NCBI RefSeq assembly: GCF_000243095.1
Contig: NZ_AHJE01000055.1
Location: 1 to 47,162 of the forward strand
Length of the DNA stretch: 47,162 bases
Direction: 5' to 3'
From: Cupriavidus basilensis OR16
GTDB taxonomy: Bacteria; Pseudomonadota; Gammaproteobacteria; Burkholderiales; Burkholderiaceae
How positions within the stretch are numbered: position 1 is the first letter of the stretch; the number at the start of each line of letters is the position of its first letter. This document shows, piece by piece, positions 26,013 to 33,970 of the stretch. The notes beneath the pieces are model-generated. The model was not told the DNA's origin. It did not search any database and saw only the letters and a program-made list of their open reading frames with translations. The position numbers and the translations under genes are program-made.

Positions 26013-26335
26013 AGTGTTTTCCCCGGTGGCTTTCGCCCGATCCTGCTTCTGCTCTTTTTATTGGTCCGCTGGTACGGCTGGCTTGCTCTGACCGGCTCCG
26101 ATGTGGCGGTTGCCACCGGCCTGGGTCAGGCGCCTGGTTGCACGGTACGCCAGCGCAGCGCGTTCCGTGTGGCGGCATTATGCGGACGCGGGCATAACTT
26201 CGCAAACAGGGAATGTCGCCTGGGCAAATATTAAAAATTATTACAGTACCGAAATGCCCGGGAAGCCGGGCACGGCCGCGCGGGGCGTACCCGTTTCTGC
26301 GTGCGCTTTGTGCGCCGCATAGTGATTCAAGCGGC
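26013..26335. promoter_or_regulatory. LuxR upstream region and probable terminator of the MscS gene
   Basis: 323 bases with no gene. TGCCCGG (26255-26261) and CCGGGCA (26266-26272) form a 7-bp stem with GAAG loop; on the minus strand it is followed by TTTCGG and further on by an AT-rich stretch with ATAATTTTTA, fitting a terminator for the channel gene. The AT-rich segment 26226-26245 could hold the LuxR promoter. Confidence 0.5.
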
Positions 26336-28672
26336 TCAGCTGGGTCCGGGCGCCCCCTTCGAGAGCGCGGCAGCGCCCCCGGCGCCGGCTGCCAGTTCAG
26401 TGGCTTGCTCGGCCTCCGTGGCCTGGGCCGGTGTGACCCCCAGGCCGCCTTCGACCTGCACCGTCACCCGCTGCGTGACCATGCTGACGCCGTGCTGGTC
26501 AAACTTCCGCTTTAGCCGCGCGTTGAACGCGCGCGTGATTTCCGCCTGGGTCAGGGGACGGGTCTTGAACTGCGCCAGCACCACCGAGCCGTTCGGGTCG
26601 AAGCGATCGAGGCCGAGGATGTCGAGCCCCGACAGCAGGTTGCGCGCGTAGCGGAAGTCGCGCGCCACTTCGGCACCGGTCTCCCGGATCAGCTCGATGG
26701 CCTGGTCGAGATCGTTGCCATACGCCACGCCGATGTTGAACACGGCAAAGGCATAGCCGCGCGACATGTTCTTGATGGCCTTGATCTGACTGTAGGGCAG
26801 TATATGCAGCGCGCCCTTGCCGTCGCGCAGCTTGACCGTGCGGATGGTCATGGCCTCCACCGTGCCGATATGGTCGGGCAGTTCCACCGAGTCGCCGATG
26901 GCGATCGAATCCTCCACCACGATGAACAGGCCGGTGATCAGGTCCTGAACCAGGCTTTGCGCGCCAAAGCCGATGGCCAGGCCGACCACGCCGGCGCCGG
27001 CGAGCAGCGGCGTCACGTTGACGCCGAGGTTGGCCAGCACCACGATCAGCGTGATCACCAGCAGCGCGACGAACAAGGCATTGCGCACCAGCGGCAGGAT
27101 GGTCCTGGCGCGCAGGCTGGGCGCCTGCCCGCGCCCGTACGCTGGCGTCAGCGTCTGGGTGATGGCCGTATCGATCAGCAGCCACAGCAGCCACGACAGC
27201 AGCACGGTGCTGGTCACGCTGAACACGGCCTCGCCGATGCGCTTGCCGGCTGCCGTGGATTCAATGACCGAGACCAGCGAGGCACCCCAGATACGGCTGG
27301 CCAGCTCGAAGTAGGCGAACCAGATCACCACCCGCACCAGCGCCACCGCAAAGCGCCCGAAGCGTGCCAGGTAGGCCGAGCGCTGGCGGTCGCGAAAGCG
27401 CGGCGCGCGGTGCGTGGCCTTGGGCGAACGCCCGGTGATCAGCGTCAGCATCAGCGCGGCGACGAACAGCGCCACCGAGGCCACGGTGCGGCGCAGGAAG
27501 ACGTCAGCGTAGCCGGTGGCCAGCACGGTGCCGGCCACCGAGGCCACCACCACCGCCAGCACCGGCAGGTGCCAGCTTGCGCCCACCAGGCGCAACAGGT
27601 CCATGACGGCGGGGTGCCCCTGGCGGAAAGCCAGCGGCCGGTTGCTGATGATCTGGCCGATCTGGCGGCGAAAACGCAGCGTGAAGGCGCCGATCAGCAG
27701 CGCCGCGGCGATGTTGGCCACGGTGGAGATCAGCGCCGACAGGTTGGTGCCGAGCGAGGCGATCGCGCGCGGGTCGGTGGTGACGTCGCCCAGCGCCGCC
27801 AGCGCGCCGGTGGCGAACAGCAGCCCACGCGAGTGCAGCAGCAGGTCGCGCACCGCGTGCGCGCGGTGGGCCGAGATGAACAGCGCGAAGATGACCTGGC
27901 ACACCGCGCCCATCACGGCGCCGGCCACCACCGAATAGGCAATCACCATGCCGGCTACGCTGGCGGGCGAGCCCCCGAACACCCCGCTCGATAGCAGCAT
28001 CGCCAGGGCGAAGGCCACCACCCACGGCGCCACCCTGCGCAGCATGTAAAGCCCGACGTCCATCCACGACGGCACCGCGGGCAACTCATGGCGCACCGCG
28101 CGGCGCAGGCGCCGGTTGCGTACCCTTCTCACTGCCTCCCGTAGCAGCCAGCCAGAGAAGAACCAGGCTGCGAGCACGGTGGCGAACTCTCGCGCCGATC
28201 GCCATGGCGAGCGGGTCCCGTTGATGGTCAGCGCGGCCAGCCATTCCTCGCCGGCGAATTCGATCCGCCAGCGCCAGTAATGCCATGGCCCCTTGTCCTT
28301 GGCGAGCGACGCGTCGAGATGGTCGACCGCCTCGGCCAGCGCCCCGAGCAGGCCCGGCGCCGGCGCCGACGCGGCGCTGGCAGCGCCGACGCCCTTGCGC
28401 AGCGTCCGCAGCTGCTCGACCAAGGCTTTGCGGTCCTTGTCGTTCTGCAGCGTGGTGATGACCTGGTCGAGCGACTGCGCGAGCGGCTCGCTGGCCGCGG
28501 GCTGCGAGGCCGGCACGGACTCGGCTTTGACGACCGCCGCCAGCGAAGCCAGCCCGGGCGGTGCCGCCAGTGCCGGGCCCGCCGCCAGCGTGGCCAGCGC
28601 GAGCCAGAGCATCAGCAGCAGCAACGTGCCAGGCCGGCATGCGGCTGGGAATGTTGGTTGGAACCTGATCAC
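26336..28672 (-). CDS. MscS-family mechanosensitive channel with large N-terminal region
   Basis: 778 aa inner-membrane channel. GTG 28672 was chosen because it opens a convincing signal sequence (PGTLLLLMLWLALATLAAGPALA) after a GGAAG site. The longer reading upstream has no family content. After a periplasmic region (SLDQVITTLQNDKDRKALVEQLRTLRKGV) come about ten membrane segments and the MscS pore/vestibule signature LLAGAGVVGLAIGFGAQSLVQDLITGLFIVVEDSIAIGDSVEL, then the beta domain (LPDHIGTVEAMTIRTVKLRDGKGALHILPYSQI). It likely protects against hypo-osmotic shock. The C-terminus ends in an Ala/Gly/Glu-rich tail. No break. Confidence 0.93.
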   Translation of the reverse strand: MIRFQPTFPAACRPGTLLLLMLWLALATLAAGPALAAPPGLASLAAVVKAESVPASQPAASEPLAQSLDQVITTLQNDKDRKALVEQLRTLRKGVGAASAASAPAPGLLGALAEAVDHLDASLAKDKGPWHYWRWRIEFAGEEWLAALTINGTRSPWRSAREFATVLAAWFFSGWLLREAVRRVRNRRLRRAVRHELPAVPSWMDVGLYMLRRVAPWVVAFALAMLLSSGVFGGSPASVAGMVIAYSVVAGAVMGAVCQVIFALFISAHRAHAVRDLLLHSRGLLFATGALAALGDVTTDPRAIASLGTNLSALISTVANIAAALLIGAFTLRFRRQIGQIISNRPLAFRQGHPAVMDLLRLVGASWHLPVLAVVVASVAGTVLATGYADVFLRRTVASVALFVAALMLTLITGRSPKATHRAPRFRDRQRSAYLARFGRFAVALVRVVIWFAYFELASRIWGASLVSVIESTAAGKRIGEAVFSVTSTVLLSWLLWLLIDTAITQTLTPAYGRGQAPSLRARTILPLVRNALFVALLVITLIVVLANLGVNVTPLLAGAGVVGLAIGFGAQSLVQDLITGLFIVVEDSIAIGDSVELPDHIGTVEAMTIRTVKLRDGKGALHILPYSQIKAIKNMSRGYAFAVFNIGVAYGNDLDQAIELIRETGAEVARDFRYARNLLSGLDILGLDRFDPNGSVVLAQFKTRPLTQAEITRAFNARLKRKFDQHGVSMVTQRVTVQVEGGLGVTPAQATEAEQATELAAGAGGAAALSKGAPGPS

Positions 28673-29009
28673 GAGCGTCTTCCCATGCGGGTAGAGAGTG
28701 CCCGGGCAACGCCGGGGGGATGCTCGATACTGTAGCGCATTGCGGATACCGCACACGGGGGTGGATTCGTGCAGCGCCGCAATAGGCCTTGTCGGCCACA
28801 CAGCGCGCTGGTGTGGCGCGTTTCCTGGCCGCAGCGCACGGGTGACGTGCGGTGGGCGTACCATGGCCGCATGCCCGTTCCTGCCGTTCGCGGTCAACGG
28901 AGTGGCGGTGCGGGCCGTTGAGTGAGGTATTGCGTGTCGGTCGGGTTGCGGCTGGTTGCAGCCCTGTCGTTTCGTTGTCCCAATGGCATTGTTACCGCAG
29001 GAGCCTGTC
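28673..29009. promoter_or_regulatory. Divergent intergenic region, no gene recognised
   Basis: 337 bases between the channel gene and a small exported-protein gene transcribed in the opposite direction. It must hold promoters for both. I see no strong -35/-10 pair or clear operator; only short GC-rich self-complementary patches such as CGCGC/GCGCG near 28804-28820. Confidence 0.4.
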
Positions 29010-29417
29010 ATGAATGCTATGAAAGCCGTTACCGCCTTGTCCGCCGTTAGCGCCTCGACTGCCTCGTTCGGCCGGCGCGTCGGCTTGCCCATGCTGCTGA
29101 GCGCAGCGCTCTTTGCCTCGATTCCGCACCTGGCGCGCGCTCAAGCCACGCCGGCCACTCCCGCCGCTCCCGCTGCCGCCACGCCGATGGCCAAGCCGAT
29201 GGCGCCCGCCGCCTCCATGCCGATGGCCAAGCCCGCCGCGCCCGCCGCCGCCGCCCCGGGTGGCGGCCCTGGCCAGGTATGGGCCAACAAGACTTCCAAG
29301 GTCTATCACTGCCCCGGCACGAAGTACTACGGCAAGACCAAGAACGGCGCCTACATGAGTGAAGCCGATGCCACCGCGCAAGGCTTCCATGCGGACCACG
29401 GCAAGGCTTGCAAGTGA
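29010..29417 (+). CDS. Small exported Ala/Pro-rich protein with C-terminal YHCPG/YGxTKxGxYM domain
   Basis: 135 aa. ATG 29010 follows CAGGAG and starts a signal-like region (GLPMLLSAALFASIPHLARAQA). A low-complexity Ala/Pro/Met linker with repeated PMAKP motifs spans about residues 50-90. The C-terminal 45 residues (VWANKTSKVYHCPGTKYYG then KTKNGAYMSEADATAQGF) match a small domain often found at the end of secreted proteobacterial proteins; its role is unproven. Cys residues in YHCPG and at the C-terminus (KACK) could form a disulfide. The GlsB-like membrane protein gene follows 31 bases later. Confidence 0.85.
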   Translation: MNAMKAVTALSAVSASTASFGRRVGLPMLLSAALFASIPHLARAQATPATPAAPAAATPMAKPMAPAASMPMAKPAAPAAAAPGGGPGQVWANKTSKVYHCPGTKYYGKTKNGAYMSEADATAQGFHADHGKACK

Positions 29418-29448
29418 GCCGCGCTAAGCGCTGTCAGGAGGGCATGAC

Positions 29449-29694
29449 ATGCACCTGATCTGGGTCATTCTCATCGGCTTTCTCGCCGGGCTGGTGGCGC
29501 GCATGCTCACGCCCGGGCGCAGCCCGAGCGGCTTCTTCCTGACCGCCGGCCTGGGCATCGTCGGCTCGCTGGCCGCGACCTTCCTTGGGCAGGCGCTGGG
29601 CTGGTACCGGCCCGGGCAGTCCGCCGGCTTTGTCGGCGCCGTGCTGGGCGCCGTGATCCTGCTGGCGCTGTATCACCTGGCAACGCGGCGCTAG
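29449..29694 (+). CDS. GlsB/YeaQ/YmgE-family stress-response membrane protein
   Basis: 81 aa, small integral membrane protein with three hydrophobic segments: LIWVILIGFLAGLVARML, GFFLTAGLGIVGSLAATFLG and FVGAVLGAVILLALYHLA, each with Gly-rich packing typical of the transglycosylase-associated (GlsB) family. Family members are induced by general stress. A GGAGGG site precedes the ATG. It probably shares a transcript with the preceding gene and ends at the hairpin 29747-29781. Confidence 0.92.
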   Translation: MHLIWVILIGFLAGLVARMLTPGRSPSGFFLTAGLGIVGSLAATFLGQALGWYRPGQSAGFVGAVLGAVILLALYHLATRR

Positions 29695-29710
29695 GCCGGC
29701 CGCCGTTTCC

Positions 29711-29734
29711 CGTTTCTTCTTCCGTTTCTTCTTC
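29711..29734. repeat. 12-bp tandem repeat (CCGTTTCTTCTT), two perfect copies
   Basis: Directly after the GlsB-like gene, before the hairpin. Same class of short tandem duplication seen at other gene ends in this window. Confidence 0.92.
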
Positions 29735-29746
29735 AGTTGGCTAGTG

Positions 29747-29781
29747 CTGCTGCCCGCGGGCATGTCCCGTGGGCAGCAGCA
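29747..29781. terminator. Long hairpin after the GlsB-like gene
   Basis: GCTGCTGCCCGCGGG (29747-29761) pairs with CCCGTGGGCAGCAGC (29767-29781), 14 of 15 positions, with a 5-base loop. No T-run follows. It probably ends the stress-protein transcript. Confidence 0.6.
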
Positions 29782-29820
29782 TTCGCGCCGCCGCGCGTTG
29801 GCGTACTCACGCTTGCATGC

Positions 29821-29842
29821 ATTCGTCGCTTCCGACGATGCG
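29821..29842. repeat. Single arm of a REP-like intergenic repeat
   Basis: This 22-base segment (ATTCGTCGCTTCCGACGATG plus two bases) differs at one position from the reverse complement of the left arm of the inverted repeat at 36440-36546 and at three from its right arm. It lies in the gene-free stretch 29695-29982, in which I see nothing else apart from the tandem repeat and hairpin listed separately. Confidence 0.75.
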
Positions 29843-29982
29843 TTGCGCGCCGTCATCCCCGAATCTCCATACCACGCCGGCAAGCCTGTTTTTTCGGCTA
29901 GCCGGACTCAGGCATTCCGCCGTTGCGCGCCGACGGGCGACGGGGAATGGTTCGGTACCTATCAAGAAGACGTGGAGACAAG

Positions 29983-30765
29983 ATGGAACTCAATGCATCG
30001 GTAACGGCGGTGATCACGGGCGGCGCTTCGGGCCTGGGCGAAGCCACCGCGCGCGCGCTGGCGGCGCACGGCGTGCGCGTTGCGCTGTTCGACATGAACG
30101 CGGAAAAGGGCGAGGCTGTGGCGCGTGAGCTCGGGGGCGTGTTCTGCCAGGTCAACGTGACCTCGGAAGCCGAGGTCGAAGCCGGCTTCGCCAAGGCGCG
30201 CGCAGCGCTCGGCCAGGAACGCATCCTGGTGAATTGCGCCGGCACCGGCAACGCCATCAAGACCGCATCGCGTGCGAAGGAAGCGCCGGACCAGATCCGC
30301 TTCTTCGCCTCGGATGCGTTCGAGCGCATCATCCAGATCAACCTGATCGGCTCGTTCCGCTGCCTGGCGCGCTCGGCCGCCGGCATGCTCACGCTGGACG
30401 CGTGCGACGGCGACCGCGGTGTCATCATCAATACCGCCTCGGTGGCGGCGCAGGACGGGCAGATGGGCCAGGCGGCGTACTCCGCCTCCAAGGCCGGCGT
30501 GGTTGGCATGACCCTGCCGATTGCGCGCGACCTGTCCGGCGAAGGCATTCGCGTCAACACCATCATGCCCGGCATCTTCAATACGCCGCTCTTGCAAGGC
30601 GCGCAGGAACACGTCAAGGCCGCGCTGGCCGCCTCGGTGCCGTTCCCCAAGCGGCTCGGCGCGCCGGAAGAGTTTGCCTCGCTCGCGCTGGAGATGTGCC
30701 GCAACAGCTATTTCAATGGCGAAGCGGTGCGGCTCGATGGCGCCATCCGCATGGGCCCGCGCTGA
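29983..30765 (+). CDS. Short-chain dehydrogenase/reductase, type II 3-hydroxyacyl-CoA dehydrogenase-like
   Basis: 260 aa NAD-dependent SDR. The Rossmann motif TGGASGLGEATARALAAHG is at residues 12-30, NCAGTGNA near residue 85 is the NNAG-equivalent, and Ser/Tyr/Lys is complete with YSASK at residues 166-170. C-terminal PFPKRLGAPEEFASLALEM is typical. The overall pattern resembles HSD17B10-type (3-hydroxyacyl-CoA dehydrogenase type II) enzymes, which would oxidise the 3-hydroxyacyl-CoA in a beta-oxidation step. The gene is followed by an acyl-CoA ligase gene on the same strand at 63 bases and may share its transcript. ATG 29983 has GTGGAGAC upstream. Confidence 0.93.
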   Translation: MELNASVTAVITGGASGLGEATARALAAHGVRVALFDMNAEKGEAVARELGGVFCQVNVTSEAEVEAGFAKARAALGQERILVNCAGTGNAIKTASRAKEAPDQIRFFASDAFERIIQINLIGSFRCLARSAAGMLTLDACDGDRGVIINTASVAAQDGQMGQAAYSASKAGVVGMTLPIARDLSGEGIRVNTIMPGIFNTPLLQGAQEHVKAALAASVPFPKRLGAPEEFASLALEMCRNSYFNGEAVRLDGAIRMGPR

Positions 30766-30828
30766 TGCGGCAGCTCAAATAACGAAAAGGACGTGCGCAT
30801 GCAGCAGGACCGAGAGAAGGAGGCGCCG

Positions 30829-32360
30829 ATGGATTTCAGTTACCTGACCACACTGCCGCATGCGCTGCGCCACTTTGCGCAGCGGCGGCCCGATGCGGTG
30901 GCTTATGCCTTCGAGGGCAGGCTCACCACGTATGCGCAGCTGGACCGCCAGACCGATAGCGTGGCGCAGGCGCTGGCTGCGGCGGGCATCGGGCCGGGCG
31001 AGCGCATTGGCTATATCGGCAAGAACTGCGATCACTACTTTGAGCTGTGGTTAGGCGCGGCCAAGATGGGCGCCGTGATGGCGCCCGCGAGCTGGCGCCT
31101 GGCGCCGCCGGAGGTGGGCTATATCGTTGGCCATTCCGATGCCGCGCTGCTGTTCGTCGGGCCGGAGTCGGCGGAGCTGGTGCGCAAGCTGCTGCCCACG
31201 CTGCCACTGGTGCGCGAGGTGATCGCCATGGAAGGCGGCCAGCCAGGCTGGCCCGCCTACGTGACGTGGCGCGACGCGCATGCGCCCACGCCACCGGCGC
31301 ACCAGCCCGCCGCGCATGACGTGGTGCTGCAGCTCTATACGTCGGGCACCACCGGCCGCCCCAAGGGCGTGCTGCAGATATCTCGTGGTCGCGCTGGACG
31401 GACGACGATGTCTCGCTGGTGGCCATGCCGGTGGCGCATATCGGTGGCTCGGGCTGGGGCTTGCGCAGCTTGCTCGCGGGGGCCAAAGGCGTGGTGGCGC
31501 GTGATTTCGATCCCGGCGCGGTGCTGGACTTCTTTGAGCGCGAGCGCATCAGCAAGCTGTTCCTGGTGCCGGCCGCGATGCAGTTCGTGCTGCGCGATCC
31601 GCGTGCGCGCCGCATCGATTACTCGCGCCTGAAAACCTTGCTCTATGGCGCGGCGCCAATCCCGGCGGCGTTGCTGCGCGAGGGCATCGAAGTCTTCGGC
31701 TGCGGGTTTGCGCAGCAGTACGGCATGACGGAGACCACCGGCACGGTGGTGGCACTGCCGCCGGAAGACCATACCACCGACGACGTGCCGCGCATGCGGG
31801 CCGCTGGCAAGCCGCTGCCCGACGTGGAAGTGGTGGTGGTGGACTGGGAAGGCCGGCGCCTGCCGCCGGGCGAAGTTGGCGAGCTGATGATCCGCTCGCC
31901 GCAGAATATGGCCGGCTACTGGAAGCAGCCCGACGAGACCGCGCGCACCATCGACGCCGAAGGCTGGCTACGCACCGGCGACGCGGGTTTTCTCGATGCC
32001 GAGGGCTATGTCTACATTCACGACCGGGTCAAGGACATGATCATCAGCGGCGGCGAGAACGTGTATCCCGCCGAGGTCGAGAGCGCGATCTATGGCCACC
32101 CGCAGGTGGCGGATGTGGCCGTGATCGGCGTGCCCGACGAAAAATGGGGCGAGGCGGTCAAGGCCATTGTCGTGCCGCGCCCAGGGCAGGCGCCTGATCG
32201 CGACAGCATTGCGGCTTGGGCGCGCGAGCGGCTGGCCGGCTACAAGATCCCCAAGAGCATCGAGTTTGTCGATGCGCTGCCGCGCAACCCGTCCGGCAAG
32301 CTGCTGCGCAGGAAGCTGCGCGAGCCGTATTGGGAAGGGTACAACCGGCGGGTCAACTGA
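30829..32360 (+). pseudogene. AMP-forming acyl-CoA ligase, with internal deletion and frameshift
   Basis: Starts at ATG 30829 behind a strong AGAAGGAGG. The N-terminal part reads normally (LPHALRHFAQRRPDAVAYAF) to the P-loop LYTSGTTGRPKGVL near residue 180. At 31375-31377 the frame changes and continues as DISWSRWTDDDVSLVAMPVAHIGGSGWG, then a normal C-terminal half (YGMTETTGTVVALPPED, RTGDAGFLDAEGYVYIHDRVKDMIISGGENVYPAEVE, PRNPSGKLLRRKL). Family members carry a stretch of roughly 15-20 residues between GVLLSHRN and this point, so about 50 bases appear lost. The missing region includes the His-containing loop after the P-loop, so a frame correction alone would not restore a normal enzyme. Confidence 0.88.
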
Positions 32361-32426
32361 GGCGGGCGCATAAGAAAGCCAGGCGCTCGTTACTTTCCGC
32401 TCCCGTCTCACCCGTTTCATGGCTGA

Positions 32427-32452
32427 GATGGGAGTGATGGGAGTGATGGGAG
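32427..32452. repeat. 9-bp tandem repeat (GATGGGAGT)
   Basis: Almost three consecutive copies; the last ends GATGGGAG followed by A. Downstream of the damaged ligase gene. Confidence 0.88.
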
Positions 32453-32510
32453 AGAAGCCGGTGATCATCGCGGCACATGCATCCGTGGATGCTACCCGCT
32501 GTCCCACGGA

Positions 32511-32528
32511 ACGCGTTACGTAACGCGT
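32511..32528. promoter_or_regulatory. 18-bp perfect palindrome, candidate operator
   Basis: ACGCGTTACGTAACGCGT reads identically on both strands, and a further GCGTAAC half-site overlaps its right end (32525-32531). It lies about 297 bases upstream of the degenerate-receiver regulator gene. It could be bound by that LuxR-type protein or by another dimeric regulator. Confidence 0.55.
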
Positions 32529-32824
32529 AACACGCAGCTGGGCGCCGGCCCACCGCGCTCGCGGCCGGCGGTGCGTCCCGCCAAATCCTTCCTGCTCGCA
32601 TCCATCCCCCGCAAAGCCTGATGGCGCCTGCCATCGTCGGCCCGCGCTGCAGCGCCCGCATTCCCTCCCGCACCCTCTCGCGAACAGCCTCGTCGCTGGC
32701 ACACGGCTTGCAGTATTGCCTGTGACAACGTTACCGCGAGTACCGGCCTGGCCGGATGGGCATGCCGTTGCCGAGGGGAGCAGATGAAACCGAAAAGCAA
32801 CAGATCGCGTGGAGGCGCAGTGTC

Positions 32825-33538
32825 ATGAACGCACTCCTGATTGAGGATAACCCGCTCTTGCGGCTTGGCCTGCTGCGCATGCTTGATGGCCTCGAGGGTT
32901 TTGGCCACGTGATCTGCGTGGACCCGTCGGATCTCGCCATGCTGCAAGGGCAGTTGAACGACATTGCGCTGGTGGTCCTCGGCGTGCCGCAGTTGCAGGA
33001 TCGCGCGCGGGAATTGCTGGAAACCGCGCGCGCCGTGCTGTCGGCGCAGTACCTGCTGCTGCTGGTCGAGGGCACGTTGCCGCCCGTCTTGCCTGCGGGC
33101 CTGGCATGGGGCATCTGCACGTGGCTGCCCAAATCGTCGTCGCTGGTGGCAATCGAGGCAGCGATCCGGCTGGTGCTGGCCGACGACACGCGTTGGCGCG
33201 GCGCCCTGGCTCCGCATCCTTCGGCGCCGTTGCAGGCGCTGGCGACGGAAGGCGGGCGCATCGACCTGCTGCGCGACGAGGCGCGCATGTTGAAGCTCAC
33301 GCCGCGCCAGTACGAGGTGCTGGTCTTGCTTTCGCACGGCTATCCGCTCAAGACCGTGGGCCGCCTGCTCAATATCTCGGTGGCAACCGTGAAGAGCCAC
33401 GTCGCGCTGCTGTACCAGCGCTTGCAGGTCAGCAAAAAGAGCGAAGCCATCCACGCCGCCCGCCAGCGCGGCGCCAGGTTCCAGGCGGGCAGCGGCCAGG
33501 GCGGCAACGATCGTGGCGCGGCCGGCGCCTGGCGCTAA
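32825..33538 (+). CDS. Orphan response-regulator-like protein (degenerate receiver, LuxR/NarL-type output)
   Basis: 237 aa. The N-terminus MNALLIEDNPLLRLGLLRML is receiver-like with its acidic pair (ED). The expected phosphoacceptor Asp is absent: the central strand reads IALVVLGVPQL where LLDLxLP is usual. The Lys region (WLPKSSS) is kept. The C-terminal LuxR/NarL helix-turn-helix is intact: LTPRQYEVLVLLSHGYPLKTVGRLLNISVATVKSHVALLYQRLQVSKKSEAIHAARQRG. No histidine kinase is nearby. Probably a phosphorylation-independent regulator. The C-terminal Gly/Ala tail is low complexity. ATG 32825 was chosen over an upstream start because it opens the receiver. Confidence 0.88.
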   Translation: MNALLIEDNPLLRLGLLRMLDGLEGFGHVICVDPSDLAMLQGQLNDIALVVLGVPQLQDRARELLETARAVLSAQYLLLLVEGTLPPVLPAGLAWGICTWLPKSSSLVAIEAAIRLVLADDTRWRGALAPHPSAPLQALATEGGRIDLLRDEARMLKLTPRQYEVLVLLSHGYPLKTVGRLLNISVATVKSHVALLYQRLQVSKKSEAIHAARQRGARFQAGSGQGGNDRGAAGAWR

Positions 33539-33565
33539 CCCCAGTTTCCCGCTCAGGAGAGCACC

Positions 33566-33964
33566 ATGTCCAGTCACACCGCAAGGGACGCGGAAATCGC
33601 CGCGGCCATCGATGCCACCCTGCTGCGCCGCCGGCAACAGTTCGACGGCCAGCCGGCCGCATGGCATGTGCTGTGCGAAGCCGCGCACGTCGCCACGCTG
33701 GGCGAACCGGCGCGCCGGGCCTTCATCGCGCGCGTGGCGGCCAGCCGTGGCGCCGACATCGCCCTGCGCCTGCTGTTCAAGGCGGAATCGATCCGGGCCA
33801 CGGTGACCGAGGCGCTGGCAGCCGGCGAGGACGTGGACGCCGGCCAGCCGGCCGTGCCCTTTGTCGAGTGCACGGGCTGCGAGGATTGCGGTGACCGTGA
33901 GATGCCGGCTGCTGGCCAGTGCGCCGGGCAGGCACGCAGCCCGGCTGGCGGGCTGCTGCACTGA
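33566..33964 (+). CDS. Small hypothetical protein with CxxCxxC motif
   Basis: 132 aa, no family recognised. A ribosome site (CAGGAGAG) precedes ATG 33566, 27 bases after the regulator gene, and the two probably share a transcript. The N-terminal 90 residues are helical and Ala/Arg-rich (ARDAEIAAAIDATLLRRRQQF, EPARRAFIARVAASRG). Residues 102-108 read CTGCEDC, a likely metal- or iron-sulfur-binding site, with another Cys downstream (GQCAG). It converges with an acyl-CoA dehydrogenase gene, stops 6 bases apart. High GC3 and a good Shine-Dalgarno support a real gene, but coding status is not proven. Confidence 0.65.
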   Translation: MSSHTARDAEIAAAIDATLLRRRQQFDGQPAAWHVLCEAAHVATLGEPARRAFIARVAASRGADIALRLLFKAESIRATVTEALAAGEDVDAGQPAVPFVECTGCEDCGDREMPAAGQCAGQARSPAGGLLH

Positions 33965-33970
33965 GCTGGC

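Larger units (their letters stand above)
32361..32824. promoter_or_regulatory. Intergenic control region before the orphan regulator
   Basis: 464 bases without a gene. It holds a 9-bp tandem repeat GATGGGAGT (32427-32452, almost three copies) and the 18-bp perfect palindrome described separately. GTTAC/GTAAC half-sites around 32514-32531 suggest a regulator site. I see no open reading frame with coding character. Confidence 0.5.

Noticed and set aside
26336..29092. Longer N-terminus for the MscS-type protein (918 aa)
   Set aside because: The extra part has no family content and overlaps the promoter region of the divergent gene; the GTG at 28672 opens a proper signal sequence.
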